Origin: Mycolicibacterium chitae
Lineage (GTDB): Bacteria; Actinomycetota; Actinomycetes; Mycobacteriales; Mycobacteriaceae
DNA: 64,000 nucleotides
Direction of reading: 5' to 3'
Assembly (NCBI RefSeq): GCF_900637205.1
Contig: NZ_LR134355.1
Span: forward strand, 3,844,001 to 3,908,000
Positions 9,591 through 18,373 of this stretch are shown here, in pieces (the stretch's first letter is position 1; each line of letters begins with the position of its first letter). Below the pieces are notes generated by a model. That model ran no database searches. It was not told where the DNA came from and saw nothing but the letters and a program-made list of their open reading frames with translations. Both the position numbers and the translations under genes were made by a program.

Positions 9591-9893
9591 CTACTTGGAG
9601 ACGACGGCCAGCACGTCACGGGCCGACAGGATCAGGTACTCCTCGCCGTTGTACTTGATCTCGGTGCCGCCGTACTTGCTGTAGATGACGACGTCACCCT
9701 CCGACACGTCCAGGGGAATCCGCTTCTCGCCATCCTCATCCCAGCGGCCGGGGCCAACTGCGACGACGGTGCCTTCCTGCGGCTTCTCCTTGGCGGTGTC
9801 GGGGATGACCAGACCGGATGCGGTCGTGGTCTCGGCCTCGTTGGCCTGAACGAGGATCTTGTCCTCGAGTGGCTTGATGTTCACGCTCGCCAC
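9591..9893 (-). CDS. groES: Co-chaperonin GroES
   Basis: 100-residue heptameric lid of the GroEL chaperonin. The mobile loop (ANEAETTTASGLVIPD, about 18-33) and the rest of the sequence are almost identical to mycobacterial GroES. The start is GTG 9893 (VASVNIKPLEDK), preceded by AAGGGG. First gene of the groES-groEL1 operon; a CIRCE operator lies about 105 bases upstream, so repression by HrcA is expected. Confidence 0.97.
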   Translation of the reverse strand: MASVNIKPLEDKILVQANEAETTTASGLVIPDTAKEKPQEGTVVAVGPGRWDEDGEKRIPLDVSEGDVVIYSKYGGTEIKYNGEEYLILSARDVLAVVSK

Positions 9894-9997
9894 GATGGAG
9901 CCCCTTCACTCATGTTTCACTCTGATGTGTGGTCGGCATTCGTTCCTGCCCTCGCGCCGTCGTCGCGGGTGCCGACTCGAGGCGGTCCGACTGCCGC

Positions 9998-10024
9998 CTA
10001 GCACTCTATACACGAGAGTGCTAG
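9998..10024. promoter_or_regulatory. CIRCE operator (HrcA binding site) of groES-groEL1
   Basis: CTAGCACTC (9998-10006), 9-base spacer, GAGTGCTAG (10016-10024): a perfect 9-9-9 inverted repeat that matches the CIRCE consensus. A further GCACTC half-site overlaps the right edge (10024-10029). HrcA repression of groES-groEL is established in mycobacteria. Confidence 0.93.
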
Positions 10025-10086
10025 CACTCAAGGGTGCCCTGGTGCCTATGCAAGAAATCGCTGCCGGCGAACAAGGACCGTCCCGG

Positions 10087-10095
10087 TTATCCACA
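10087..10095 (+). other. TTATCCACA word upstream of the 13E12 gene
   Basis: A single TTATCCACA, identical to a DnaA box, lies 71 bases upstream of the HNH gene. There is no cluster of boxes, so this is not evidence of an origin; it may belong to the leader of this repeat family. Confidence 0.3.
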
Positions 10096-10166
10096 GTTGG
10101 ACCTTCACCCACAGGGGCCCAGCTTTCGAGCCCCGACCCCGCCCTTCGCGACCTAGACTCGCACAT

Positions 10167-11687
10167 ATGTTCGATGGGTCGTTTCCGGAGCCTGGGGCGC
10201 TACGCGCGTGTCCCGATGCCGGGTTGATCGACGCCATTCGCGGCTGGTCGACCGCTGCGGCGGCCGCCGAAGGACGACGACTGTCCGCGGTCGCCGAATT
10301 CGTCACCCGCCGCTGCACCGACGAGCACCCCGACTGGGCCTGCGACGACTGGGACGCCACCGCCGCCGAGATCGCCGCCGCCTTGAACATCAGCCACCAC
10401 CGCGCCACCACCCTGATGAACCTGGCCATCACCGTGCGCGAACGCTTCCCCAAAGTCGGGGCCCTGGTCCTGGCCGGGGCCATCACCGCCCACACCGCCC
10501 AACTCATCGCCGACCGCACCTACCTGGTCTTCAACCCCGAAGCCATCGCCACCCTCGATGCCCGCATCGCCGACCAAGCCCACACCTGGGGCCCACTGTC
10601 GGACTACAAACTCATCCAATCCCTCGACATGCTCGTCGACGAGATCGACCCCGGCGCGCTCCGCCGCACCACCGGCAACGCCCGCCACCGCGACATCACC
10701 ATCGCCGACCCCGACGAACAAAGCGGCACCACCGCCCTATGGGGACGGCTGCTGGCCACCGACGCCGCCGCCCTCGACAAACGCCTGACCGCCATGGCCA
10801 CCGCCGTCTGCACCGGCGACCCCCGCACCGTGGCCCAACGCCGCGCCGATGCCCTCGGCGCCCTGGCTAACAAGGCCGACCACCTCGCCTGCCTGTGCGG
10901 GTCGCCGGAGTGCCCCGCGACCGCCGACGACGGCCGCGCCACCAACGTGATCGTCCACGTCGTCGCCGAACACGCCACCCTCACCACCCCTGCCGATGCC
11001 GGAGAAAGTCTGCACGGCGAGGAACCCGCCGAGCCAGAACCAGCGCCCCCGGCCCCTCCGGCACCCTCGGGGCCGCGGCCCAAGCCGGCCCTGCTCGTCG
11101 AAGGCCGCGGCGGCATCATCCCCGCCCCGCTGCTCCAGGACCTGATCGCCCGCGGCGCCCGCGTGCGCCCCGTGCCCACCCCGACCGCGGCCGAACCCCG
11201 CTACCGGCCCTCGGCCGCGCTGGCCACCTTCGTGCGCCTGCGCGACCTGACCTGCCGCTTCCCCGGCTGCCCACGGCCGGCCTTCGCCACCGACATCGAC
11301 CACACCCGCCCCTACCCACACGGCCCCACCCACCCCGCCAACCTCGGCTGCTACTGCCGAAAACATCACCTGGCCAAGACTTTCTGGCCCGGCTGGCACG
11401 ACGAACAACTGCCCGACGGCACCATCGTCATCACCACCCCCACCGGCCACACCTACCGGTCCAAACCCGGTGCCGCACTGCTGTTCCCCGACTGGAACAC
11501 CCACACCCCCGCACCACCCACCGACCCCGCGGCCCCACCACCACCGCCGGAAGACTCACCCGGGCGGACCCTGAAAATGCCGCGCCGCACACAAACCCGC
11601 GCCAAAGCCCGCGCCTACCGCATCAAAACCGAACGCGCACTCAACGACGCCCACGTCGCCGAACGCACCAAACCCCCACCGTTCTAA
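10167..11687 (+). CDS. HNH endonuclease domain protein, DUF222/13E12 repeat family
   Basis: 506 residues. The N-terminal DUF222 region (about 1-270) includes CDDWDATAAEIAAALNISHHRATTLM and is followed by a Pro-rich linker. The HNH nuclease motif near 345-385 shows CRFPGCPRPAFATDIDHTRP and then NLGCYCRKHHLAKTF: paired cysteines for structural zinc plus the DH/N/H active-site residues. The C-terminus is Pro-rich and then basic. This is the REP13E12 family, multicopy in mycobacterial genomes and a known site of prophage integration in M. tuberculosis. All catalytic residues seem intact. Possibly mobile; no flanking repeats were found. Confidence 0.88.
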   Translation: MFDGSFPEPGALRACPDAGLIDAIRGWSTAAAAAEGRRLSAVAEFVTRRCTDEHPDWACDDWDATAAEIAAALNISHHRATTLMNLAITVRERFPKVGALVLAGAITAHTAQLIADRTYLVFNPEAIATLDARIADQAHTWGPLSDYKLIQSLDMLVDEIDPGALRRTTGNARHRDITIADPDEQSGTTALWGRLLATDAAALDKRLTAMATAVCTGDPRTVAQRRADALGALANKADHLACLCGSPECPATADDGRATNVIVHVVAEHATLTTPADAGESLHGEEPAEPEPAPPAPPAPSGPRPKPALLVEGRGGIIPAPLLQDLIARGARVRPVPTPTAAEPRYRPSAALATFVRLRDLTCRFPGCPRPAFATDIDHTRPYPHGPTHPANLGCYCRKHHLAKTFWPGWHDEQLPDGTIVITTPTGHTYRSKPGAALLFPDWNTHTPAPPTDPAAPPPPPEDSPGRTLKMPRRTQTRAKARAYRIKTERALNDAHVAERTKPPPF

Positions 11688-11700
11688 ACAGACTGGCGCT

Positions 11701-12144
11701 CTAGCCGAACTGGCTCGGATCGATCAGCAGATGGTCCGATACATCGCCGAGCATCTCGATCACCACGGTGCGGTCGGTGAAGAACCACCCGTCCTCGTCC
11801 CGGGCGAAGGTGTCCGCGTAGCGCCCGACGACGATGGGCTGCAGCGCCACCGACTCGGTCTGCTGCACCACGCAGAACGTCGACCGCGCGCCCGCCGCGG
11901 CGCCGTCCACCTCGACGATCGGGTTGAGCACCAGATGCCGGGTACGTGGGGTGTTGGCGTGCTCGGGGAAGCGACGGGTGGTGGCGGCGAACAGCTCGGC
12001 GATGCGCTCCGCGCCGGTCACCCCCATGAACGCGCCCCCGCCCAGTAACCGTCCCACGCCGTCGAAGTCGCCGGCATCGATCAATTCGGCATAGCGGTAG
12101 AGCAATTCGGCGATGGCCAGACGATCAGCCACCCCGGCGCTCAT
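11701..12144 (-). CDS. SnoaL-like/NTF2-fold protein
   Basis: 147-residue nuclear-transport-factor-2 fold (SnoaL-like) protein: helix AIAELLYRYAELIDAGDFDGVGRLL, then beta strands with RHLVLNPIVEVD and VVGRYADTFARDEDGWFFTDRTVV. Such proteins act as small isomerases, hydratases or ring-hydroxylase small-subunit relatives, so the reaction cannot be stated. ATG 12144 overlaps the tsaD stop (ATGA), so it is the last gene of the nnrD-to-tsaD operon and is probably translationally coupled. Confidence 0.8.
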   Translation of the reverse strand: MSAGVADRLAIAELLYRYAELIDAGDFDGVGRLLGGGAFMGVTGAERIAELFAATTRRFPEHANTPRTRHLVLNPIVEVDGAAAGARSTFCVVQQTESVALQPIVVGRYADTFARDEDGWFFTDRTVVIEMLGDVSDHLLIDPSQFG

Positions 12145-13166
12145 GCGACCTGGCTCTGCACCACGGGCAGGCCCGGGTCGCTGGCCACCCCCAGCGGCGA
12201 GGACGGCGCGCCGGCGGCGATCAGATGGGCCGCGAACGAGGCGATCATCGCGCCGTTGTCCGTGCACAACCGGGGTCGCGGCACCCGCAACGTCAAACCG
12301 GCTGCCGCACACCGCTCCTCGGCGAGTTCCCGCAGCCGGGAATTGGCCGCCACCCCGCCGGCGATGATCAGCGTCGAGACCCCGAGGTCGGTGGCCGCGC
12401 GCACGGCCTTGCGGGTCAGCACATCGGCGACGGCCTCCTGGAAACCGGCGGCCACATCGGCGGGCGAGGCGTCCGGGTGGGCTTCCATATGGCGCGCCAC
12501 CGCGGTCTTGAGCCCGGAGAAGCTGAACGCGTACGGGGCATCCCGCGGCCCGGTCATCCCGCGCGGGAACACGATCGCCTCCCGGTCCCCGGTGCGGGCC
12601 AGGTCGTCGAGGACCTTGCCGCCGGGATAACCCAGCCCGAGCAGCCGGGCCACCTTGTCGTAGGCCTCCCCGGCCGCATCGTCGACGGTGCTGCCCAACT
12701 CGACGATCGGCTCGCCGAGCGAGCGCACATGCAGCAGATGCGTGTGCCCGCCGGACACCAGCAGCCCGACGCTCTCGGGCAGCGGACCGTGGTCGAAGAC
12801 GTCGGCGGCCAGGTGCCCGCCCAGGTGGTTGACCGCGTAGAACGGCACCTCCCAGGCCGCCGCGTACGCCTTGGCCGCGGCCACCCCCACCAGCAGCGCC
12901 CCGGCCAGTCCGGGGCCGATGGTCGCGGCCACCACGTCGGGGCGCGCCACCGCGGCGGTGGCCAGTGCGCGGCGCATCGTGGGGCCCAGCGCCTCGAGGT
13001 GTGCGCGGGAGGCGATCTCGGGCACCACGCCCCCGAACCGGGAATGCTCGTCGACGCTGGAAGCCACCTCGTCGGCCAGCAGCGTCACCGTGCCGTCGTC
13101 GTCGAGGCGCGCGATGCCCACTCCGGTCTCGTCGCAGGAACTCTCGATCGCGAGAATAATGGTCAT
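12141..13166 (-). CDS. tsaD: tRNA N6-threonylcarbamoyladenosine transferase TsaD
   Basis: 341-residue Kae1/TsaD ATPase-fold enzyme. It transfers the threonylcarbamoyl group to A37 of ANN-decoding tRNAs. Iron-binding histidines lie in VNHLGGHLAAD (His114, His118), nucleotide-binding segments in ESSCDETGVGI, LVSGGHTHLL and SGLKTAVARH, and the late GGVAANSRLR plus CTDNGAMIA complete the family pattern. Works with TsaB and TsaE, both encoded just upstream. Its start overlaps the rimI stop (ATGA). Confidence 0.96.
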   Translation of the reverse strand: MTIILAIESSCDETGVGIARLDDDGTVTLLADEVASSVDEHSRFGGVVPEIASRAHLEALGPTMRRALATAAVARPDVVAATIGPGLAGALLVGVAAAKAYAAAWEVPFYAVNHLGGHLAADVFDHGPLPESVGLLVSGGHTHLLHVRSLGEPIVELGSTVDDAAGEAYDKVARLLGLGYPGGKVLDDLARTGDREAIVFPRGMTGPRDAPYAFSFSGLKTAVARHMEAHPDASPADVAAGFQEAVADVLTRKAVRAATDLGVSTLIIAGGVAANSRLRELAEERCAAAGLTLRVPRPRLCTDNGAMIASFAAHLIAAGAPSSPLGVASDPGLPVVQSQVA

Positions 13167-13639
13167 CGTGGCTCCCCCGGTCCCAGTCGCATGGTGTAGG
13201 CGTCGGCGCCACTGCCCGGGTAGTAACGCTTACGCACTCCCATTCTGACGAAGCCGGCGCTCTCGTACAGCCCGATGGCGGCCTCGTTGTCGGTGCGCAC
13301 CTCCAGGAAGACCACGCCGCCGTCGGCGAAGGCCAGCAGATCGTCGAGCAGCCGGCGGCCGATCCCGCGGCCCCGCCAGGCCGGGTCGACGCCGATGGTG
13401 TGCACCTCGTACTCGAACGGCGCCCGCCGACCCAGCCGGGTGATCCCGGCGTAGCCGACCAGCCCACCGTCGGCGCGCGCGGCGATGTAGTGGTTGTGCG
13501 GGGAGGCCACCGCATGCCGGAAGGCCCGCGCCGGCCACGGGTCGTCGCCGGGGAACAGCTCGGCTTCCAGTTGCGCGCAGCGGTCGGCGTCGGCGCTGCG
13601 CAGCGCGTCGATGGCCACGGCCTCCACCTCGCCGGTCAT
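13163..13639 (-). CDS. rimI: Ribosomal-protein/N-terminal alanine acetyltransferase RimI
   Basis: 158-residue GNAT acetyltransferase. The acetyl-CoA pyrophosphate-binding motif is RGRGIGRRLL (about 89-98), followed by the V-fold FLEVRTDNEAAIGLYESAGF and a Tyr (RYYPGSGADAYTM) expected as general acid. It acetylates protein N-termini, classically ribosomal S18. Encoded between tsaB and tsaD as in many actinobacteria. ATG 13639 overlaps the tsaB stop by four bases. Confidence 0.93.
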   Translation of the reverse strand: MTGEVEAVAIDALRSADADRCAQLEAELFPGDDPWPARAFRHAVASPHNHYIAARADGGLVGYAGITRLGRRAPFEYEVHTIGVDPAWRGRGIGRRLLDDLLAFADGGVVFLEVRTDNEAAIGLYESAGFVRMGVRKRYYPGSGADAYTMRLGPGEPR

Positions 13640-14259
13640 TGCAGTCCCCGCTCGGCCAGGGTCTTGGCGTCGGGCCGGCGCAGATACAACGGCACCAAGG
13701 GTTCGGGCACGCCATCCCAATTCGGCACCGCGGCCACCAACGCCACCGGCATCGGATACTCCGGGCCGCTCACCGGCAGCCCGAACTGGGCCGCGTGCTC
13801 GGGCGAGCCCGCGACCGCGACCACACCGTCGAGGGCCACATCGGCCGGGGCGGCCACCTCGGGCCCGGCCACCCGCAGACCGTCGCGGTAGCGCGCCCAA
13901 TACACCTCGCGCCGTCGCGCATCGGTCACCACCAGCACCTCACCGGCGGTCTGCCCGCCGATGCCGTCCAGGCTGCAGACCCCGTGCACCGGGATGTCCA
14001 GCGCATGCCCGTAGGCCGCGGCCGTGGCCATCCCGACTCGCAGGCCGGTGAAGGGTCCCGGCCCGCAGCCCACCACCACCGCGTCGAGGTCACCCATGGT
14101 CAGCGCCGCATCGGCCAGCGCGCCAAGCACATTGGGGGTCAGGCATTCGGCATGGGCGCGGGGGTCCCGCGTCACCCGCTCGGCCAGCACGACGCCGTCG
14201 GCCACGATCGCGGCGGTGACGGCGGGGGTGGCGGTGTCGATCACCAGAACGTTGGTCAC
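13636..14259 (-). CDS. tsaB: tRNA threonylcarbamoyladenosine biosynthesis protein TsaB
   Basis: 207-residue TsaB, the non-catalytic ASKHA-fold partner of TsaD in t6A synthesis. Seen: VLVIDTATPAVTAAIV at the N-terminus, VVGCGPGPFTGLRVGMA (family signature, about 62-78) and GEVLVVTDARRREVYWARY. The GTG at 14259 is chosen because it overlaps the tsaE stop (GTGA) and opens directly into the conserved first strand. Confidence 0.94.
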   Translation of the reverse strand: MTNVLVIDTATPAVTAAIVADGVVLAERVTRDPRAHAECLTPNVLGALADAALTMGDLDAVVVGCGPGPFTGLRVGMATAAAYGHALDIPVHGVCSLDGIGGQTAGEVLVVTDARRREVYWARYRDGLRVAGPEVAAPADVALDGVVAVAGSPEHAAQFGLPVSGPEYPMPVALVAAVPNWDGVPEPLVPLYLRRPDAKTLAERGLQ

Positions 14260-14732
14260 GGCGCACTCCAGGTCCACGTCGCGGTGCGCACCTCGGAGTC
14301 GACCCCGCGCTCCAGCCGGATGTCGAGGTGGCGGTCCGACAGCCGCTCGGCCAGCCCCTCGCCCCACTCCACGACCACCACCGCGTCGTCGAGATCGGTA
14401 TCGAGGTCCAGCGAGTCCAGTTCGCCCAGCAGGTCCGCGGCGGCGTGATCGAGCAGGCGGTAGACGTCGACGTGCACCATCGCCGGGGCACCGGCTCGCC
14501 GCGCCCGGTGCAGCCGGGCCAGTACGAACGTGGGTGAGGTCACCGGTCCGTCGACGTCCATGGCCGCCGCGATTCCCTTGGCCAGCACGGTCTTTCCGGC
14601 CCCGAGCGGGCCGGAGAGCACCACCACGTCCCCGGCGCGCAACTGCGCCCCGAGGCGCTGCCCCAGCGCCAGGGTGTCCTGCGCGGTCTCCAGCGTGGCC
14701 GAACCCGCGCTCAGCCGTCCGTCGTCAGCCAC
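14256..14732 (-). CDS. tsaE: tRNA threonylcarbamoyladenosine biosynthesis ATPase TsaE
   Basis: 158-residue P-loop ATPase (Walker A SGPLGAGKT at about 41-48) that drives turnover of the TsaB-TsaD complex. Other family features: TSPTFVLA, HVDVYRL, and VVVEWGEGL as Walker B-like segment. The GTG at 14732 is chosen because GTGGCTGA overlaps the hydrolase stop; an in-frame GTG at 14750 would add six residues. No clear Shine-Dalgarno for either, consistent with coupled translation. Confidence 0.92.
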   Translation of the reverse strand: MADDGRLSAGSATLETAQDTLALGQRLGAQLRAGDVVVLSGPLGAGKTVLAKGIAAAMDVDGPVTSPTFVLARLHRARRAGAPAMVHVDVYRLLDHAAADLLGELDSLDLDTDLDDAVVVVEWGEGLAERLSDRHLDIRLERGVDSEVRTATWTWSAP

Positions 14733-15810
14733 GGGACCGGGCCCGATCACGCAGCCGGCGGGTCATCGCCACCAGCTTGCCGGGGGTGGCCCTGTCGACC
14801 AACCGCGCCAACGCGTCATTGATCACCTCGGGCTCCTCCAGTTGCACCAGGTGACCGGCGTCCCCGATGACCAACAGCTCGGACTTGGGCAGCACCGCGG
14901 CCATCTCGGCGGAGTGCTCCGGGGTGGTCAGCACGTCGCCGGAACCGCAGGCCACCAGGGTCGCGAGGCCGGCCAGGGTGGTCAGGCCGTCGGCCTCGTC
15001 GTGGGTGCCCAGCGCGTGCAGGAATCCCACCATGGTCTTCACCGGGGTGTCGTGGATCATCGCCTCGGTGTAGCGGGCGACGGTGGGGCTGATCTCGTCG
15101 TCACCGAACGAGGCGGCCTGCAGGATGGGGGCCAGCACCGTGCGCACCGCGCCGCGGCCGCGGTGCAGCAGGCTCGGGGCGTAGCGGGTGGCGAACCGGG
15201 CCATCTCCAGCGCCGGGTTCTGCAGGATCTCGCCGATCGGTGAGCGCGAGAGCCCTTCGGCGGCAGTAGAAATCAGCGCGGCGCCGACAATGTGCTTGCC
15301 GTAGTGCTGTGGGAACTGGCGGGCGTGCGAGAGCACCGTCATGCCGCCCATCGAATGCCCGATCAGGATCACGGGTCCGGTGGGCGCCAGCAGCGTCAGC
15401 ACGGTGTCGAGGTCCTGGCCGAGTTGCTCGACGGTGTAGGTGCGGTAGGAGGCGATCCCGGACCGGCCGTGGCCGCGCTGGTCGTAGAACACCATCCGGA
15501 CCTGATCGCCCCACAGCGGCGCCAGGTCGCGGCGCTGGAAGTAGAAGGAGCCCATGCCCATACAGAAGCCGTGCACGAACACCACCGTCACCGGCGCGTC
15601 GGCCGGCCCCACCTCGCGCACCGCGAGGTCGACGCCGTCGGGCGTGGTGACCACGCTGCTGCGGTCGGTGTCGAACAGCGTGAAATCCTCACCGAGATAG
15701 GGATCTTCGCGGGGTGTGCGCCGGGTCAGCGAACGCGCGGTCGACACCCCGGCCACCGCACCCACCGTGCCCAGGCCGGCGACCCCGGCCAGCCAGCGTC
15801 GTGCGCTCAC
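14725..15810 (-). CDS. Alpha/beta hydrolase with N-terminal membrane anchor
   Basis: 361-residue alpha/beta-hydrolase. An N-terminal hydrophobic stretch (WLAGVAGLGTVGAVAGVS) looks like a signal anchor. Catalytic elements: oxyanion HGFCMG, nucleophile Ser in GHSMGGM, Asp in CGSGDVLTTPEHS, His in GDAGHLVQLE. Likely an esterase or lipase-like enzyme; the substrate is unknown. GTG 15810 overlaps the alr stop (GTGA), and the gene sits between alr and tsaE in the operon, as in other non-tuberculous mycobacteria. Confidence 0.9.
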   Translation of the reverse strand: MSARRWLAGVAGLGTVGAVAGVSTARSLTRRTPREDPYLGEDFTLFDTDRSSVVTTPDGVDLAVREVGPADAPVTVVFVHGFCMGMGSFYFQRRDLAPLWGDQVRMVFYDQRGHGRSGIASYRTYTVEQLGQDLDTVLTLLAPTGPVILIGHSMGGMTVLSHARQFPQHYGKHIVGAALISTAAEGLSRSPIGEILQNPALEMARFATRYAPSLLHRGRGAVRTVLAPILQAASFGDDEISPTVARYTEAMIHDTPVKTMVGFLHALGTHDEADGLTTLAGLATLVACGSGDVLTTPEHSAEMAAVLPKSELLVIGDAGHLVQLEEPEVINDALARLVDRATPGKLVAMTRRLRDRARSRG

Positions 15811-16937
15811 TGCGCCTCGCCCTCGGTGTAGACGCGGGTGACCCGGGCCCGCGGGCTGGTCACCACCTCGTAGTGGATGGTGCCGAGCAACTCGGCCCAG
15901 TCCGCGGCGGTCAACTCCCCGGAATTCCCGGGCCCGAACAGGATCGCCGTGTCCCCCTCGGCGACGTCGGTGGGTCCGGGGCCCAGGTCGACGACGAACT
16001 GATCCATGCAGACCCGGCCCACGCTGGGGCGCCGCCGTCCGCGGATCGCCACCTCGAAGCGCCCGCTGAGCGAGCGGAAGATGCCGTCGGCGTAACCCAG
16101 CGGGATCAGCGCCACGGTGGTGTCGCGCTCGGCGATCCAGGTGTGGCCGTAGGACACCCCGGCGCCGGCGGGCACCTTCTTGACCATCGACACCGGCGCG
16201 GTCAGCGTCATGGCCGGAATCAGGCCGATGTCGCCGTGCTGCGGCACCGGGTTCAGGCCGTAGGCGGCGATGCCGGGCCGGACCATGTCGAACGCCAGGT
16301 CGGGTCGGGTCAGCGTGGCCGGGGAATTGGCCAGGTGCGCCACATCGAACGCCACCCCCTCGCGGCGCGCCAGCGCGATCAGCTCGGTGAAGCACTTGGC
16401 CTGCAGGTCGTTGGTCGGATGTTCGGGCTCATCGGCGCAGGCCAGATGCGACATGATGCCGCGGGCGTGCAGCGCGCCCTCGGCCACCCCGCGGCCCAGC
16501 GCGGCGACCAGGTCCGGGAAATCCGCGGGGGCCACGCCGTTGCGGTTGAGTCCGGTGTCCGCCTTGACCGTCACCGCGGCGCTGGTGCCGGTCTGACGTG
16601 CGGCGGCCAGCACCTCGTCGAGCTGGCGCCGCGAGGACACCCCGATCTGCACATCGGCGGCCACGGCCGGGGCGAAGTCGGTGCCCGGTGGGTGCAGCCA
16701 GGCCAGCACCGGGGCCGTGATGCCGGCCGCGCGCAGCGCCAGGGCCTCCTCGACGGTGGCGACACCGAGTTCGGCGGCGCCGGCGCCCAGCGCGGCGCGC
16801 GCCACCTGGGCGGCGCCGTGCCCGTAGCCGTCAGCCTTCACGACGACCATCACCTGTGCCGATTGCGCGCATTCCCGCAGCTTGACGACGTTGTGCGCGA
16901 TGGCACCCAGGTCGACGACGGCGGCCGGACGGTTCAT
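15807..16937 (-). CDS. alr: Alanine racemase
   Basis: 376-residue PLP-dependent racemase making D-alanine for peptidoglycan. The PLP lysine is Lys34 in VVVKADGYGHGA, the catalytic Tyr is in GVSYGHTW, and VGRVCMDQFVVDLG is the C-terminal signature. ATG 16937 (MNRPAAVVDLGAIAHN) is preferred; an upstream in-frame start at 17009 would overlap gadB. This is the target of D-cycloserine in mycobacteria. It lies 37 bases after gadB. Confidence 0.95.
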   Translation of the reverse strand: MNRPAAVVDLGAIAHNVVKLRECAQSAQVMVVVKADGYGHGAAQVARAALGAGAAELGVATVEEALALRAAGITAPVLAWLHPPGTDFAPAVAADVQIGVSSRRQLDEVLAAARQTGTSAAVTVKADTGLNRNGVAPADFPDLVAALGRGVAEGALHARGIMSHLACADEPEHPTNDLQAKCFTELIALARREGVAFDVAHLANSPATLTRPDLAFDMVRPGIAAYGLNPVPQHGDIGLIPAMTLTAPVSMVKKVPAGAGVSYGHTWIAERDTTVALIPLGYADGIFRSLSGRFEVAIRGRRRPSVGRVCMDQFVVDLGPGPTDVAEGDTAILFGPGNSGELTAADWAELLGTIHYEVVTSPRARVTRVYTEGEAQ

Positions 16938-16974
16938 GTTGTGATCACCGCGGTCGATTGTCCCAGGCGCGCGG

Positions 16975-18363
16975 TCAGTGCGCGAAATGCTCCTCGTCGG
17001 AGAAGCCACCGACGCCGACCTTGTCCAGCTTGGCCAGCACCTCCACCAGGTCGTCGCGCAACGCGCGGGCCAGGTTCGCCGAGAAGCCCTCGCGCACCAC
17101 GATGCGCAGCACCGCGACGTCGGAGGCGTCGTCGGGCATGGTGTAGGCCGGCACCTGCCAGCCGTAGCTGCGCAGCATCGCCGAGATGTCGAAGACGGTG
17201 TACTTGACGCCCGGCTTGAGCTTGAACGACAGCACCGGGATGGCCGTGCCGTCGGAGATCAGCTCGAACACCGACAGCGCCGCGATCTCGGCGGCCAGCC
17301 ACCGCGCGGTGTCCGCCAGGGCCCGCATCACCGTGGTGTAGCCCCCGCGGCCCAGCCGCAGGAAGTTGTAGTACTGCCCCACCACCTGGTTGCCGGGCCG
17401 GGAGAAGTTCAGCGTGAAGGTGGGCATGTCCCCGCCGAGGTAGTTGACCCGGAACACCAGTTCCTCCGGCAGGTGCTCGGCGTTGCGCCACACCACGAAC
17501 CCGATGCCCGGGTAGGTCAGGCCGTACTTGTGGCCGCTGACGTTGATCGACACCACCCGCGGCAGCCGGAAGTCCCACTTGAGGTCCGGGTGCAGGAACG
17601 GCACCACGAATCCGCCGCTGGCGGCGTCGACGTGCACCGGGATGTCGGGGCCCTGCCCACCGGCCAACTCCTCGAGGGCGGCGCAGATCTCGGCGACGGG
17701 CTCCAGTTCGCCGGTGTAGGTGGTGCCCAGGATGGCGACCACCCCGATGGTGTCCTCGTCGACGGCGGCGGTCACCTGCTCCGGGGTGATGACGTAGCGC
17801 CCGTCCTCCATCGGCAGGTAGCGGGCTTCGACGTCGAAGTAGCGGCAGAACTTCTCCCACACCACCTGCACGTTGGAGCCCATCACCAGGTTCGGCGTGC
17901 GGGTCTTCCAGCCGGTCTTCGGGTCGTCGCCGACCTGCTGGCGCCAGCGCCACTTCATCGCCAGGCCCGCGAGCATGACGGCCTCGCTGGAACCGACGGT
18001 GGACACCCCGATGGCGGTCGACGGGTCGTCGTCGCGCAGGTTCTCGGCGTGGAACAGGTCGGCGACCATGCACACGCAGCGCTGCTCGATGGCCGCGGTC
18101 ACCGGGTACTCGTCCTTGTCGATCATGTTCTTGTCGAACGTCTCCGACATGAGCTGACCGGCCTCGGGGTCCATCCAGGTGGTGACGAAGGTGGCGAGGT
18201 TCAGCCGGGAGCTGCCGTCGAGCATCAGCTCGTCGTGGATGAAGCGGTAGGCCTGATCGGGCGTCATCGCCTCATCGGGCAGCCGCAGCGCGGGCACCGG
18301 CGCGGCGGACAGGCGACCGGTGTAGGCGGGTTCCAGGGACGAGGTGTGCGACACGTTGGGCAT
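16975..18363 (-). CDS. gadB: Glutamate decarboxylase
   Basis: 462-residue group II PLP decarboxylase converting L-glutamate to 4-aminobutyrate with proton consumption, a cytoplasmic acid-resistance reaction. PLP-binding: HVDAASGGFVVPF with the Asp, and Lys279 in SINVSGHKYGL. GSSEAVMLAGLAMKWRW is the cofactor phosphate region. Length and C-terminus (DEEHFAH) agree with GadB of mycobacteria. Ten bases after nnrD in the same operon. Confidence 0.95.
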   Translation of the reverse strand: MPNVSHTSSLEPAYTGRLSAAPVPALRLPDEAMTPDQAYRFIHDELMLDGSSRLNLATFVTTWMDPEAGQLMSETFDKNMIDKDEYPVTAAIEQRCVCMVADLFHAENLRDDDPSTAIGVSTVGSSEAVMLAGLAMKWRWRQQVGDDPKTGWKTRTPNLVMGSNVQVVWEKFCRYFDVEARYLPMEDGRYVITPEQVTAAVDEDTIGVVAILGTTYTGELEPVAEICAALEELAGGQGPDIPVHVDAASGGFVVPFLHPDLKWDFRLPRVVSINVSGHKYGLTYPGIGFVVWRNAEHLPEELVFRVNYLGGDMPTFTLNFSRPGNQVVGQYYNFLRLGRGGYTTVMRALADTARWLAAEIAALSVFELISDGTAIPVLSFKLKPGVKYTVFDISAMLRSYGWQVPAYTMPDDASDVAVLRIVVREGFSANLARALRDDLVEVLAKLDKVGVGGFSDEEHFAH

Positions 18364-18373
18364 AACGACCTTT

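Noticed and set aside
10087..10095. DnaA-box word TTATCCACA as a possible replication origin
   Set aside because: A single copy with no AT-rich unwinding region and no dnaA/dnaN nearby.
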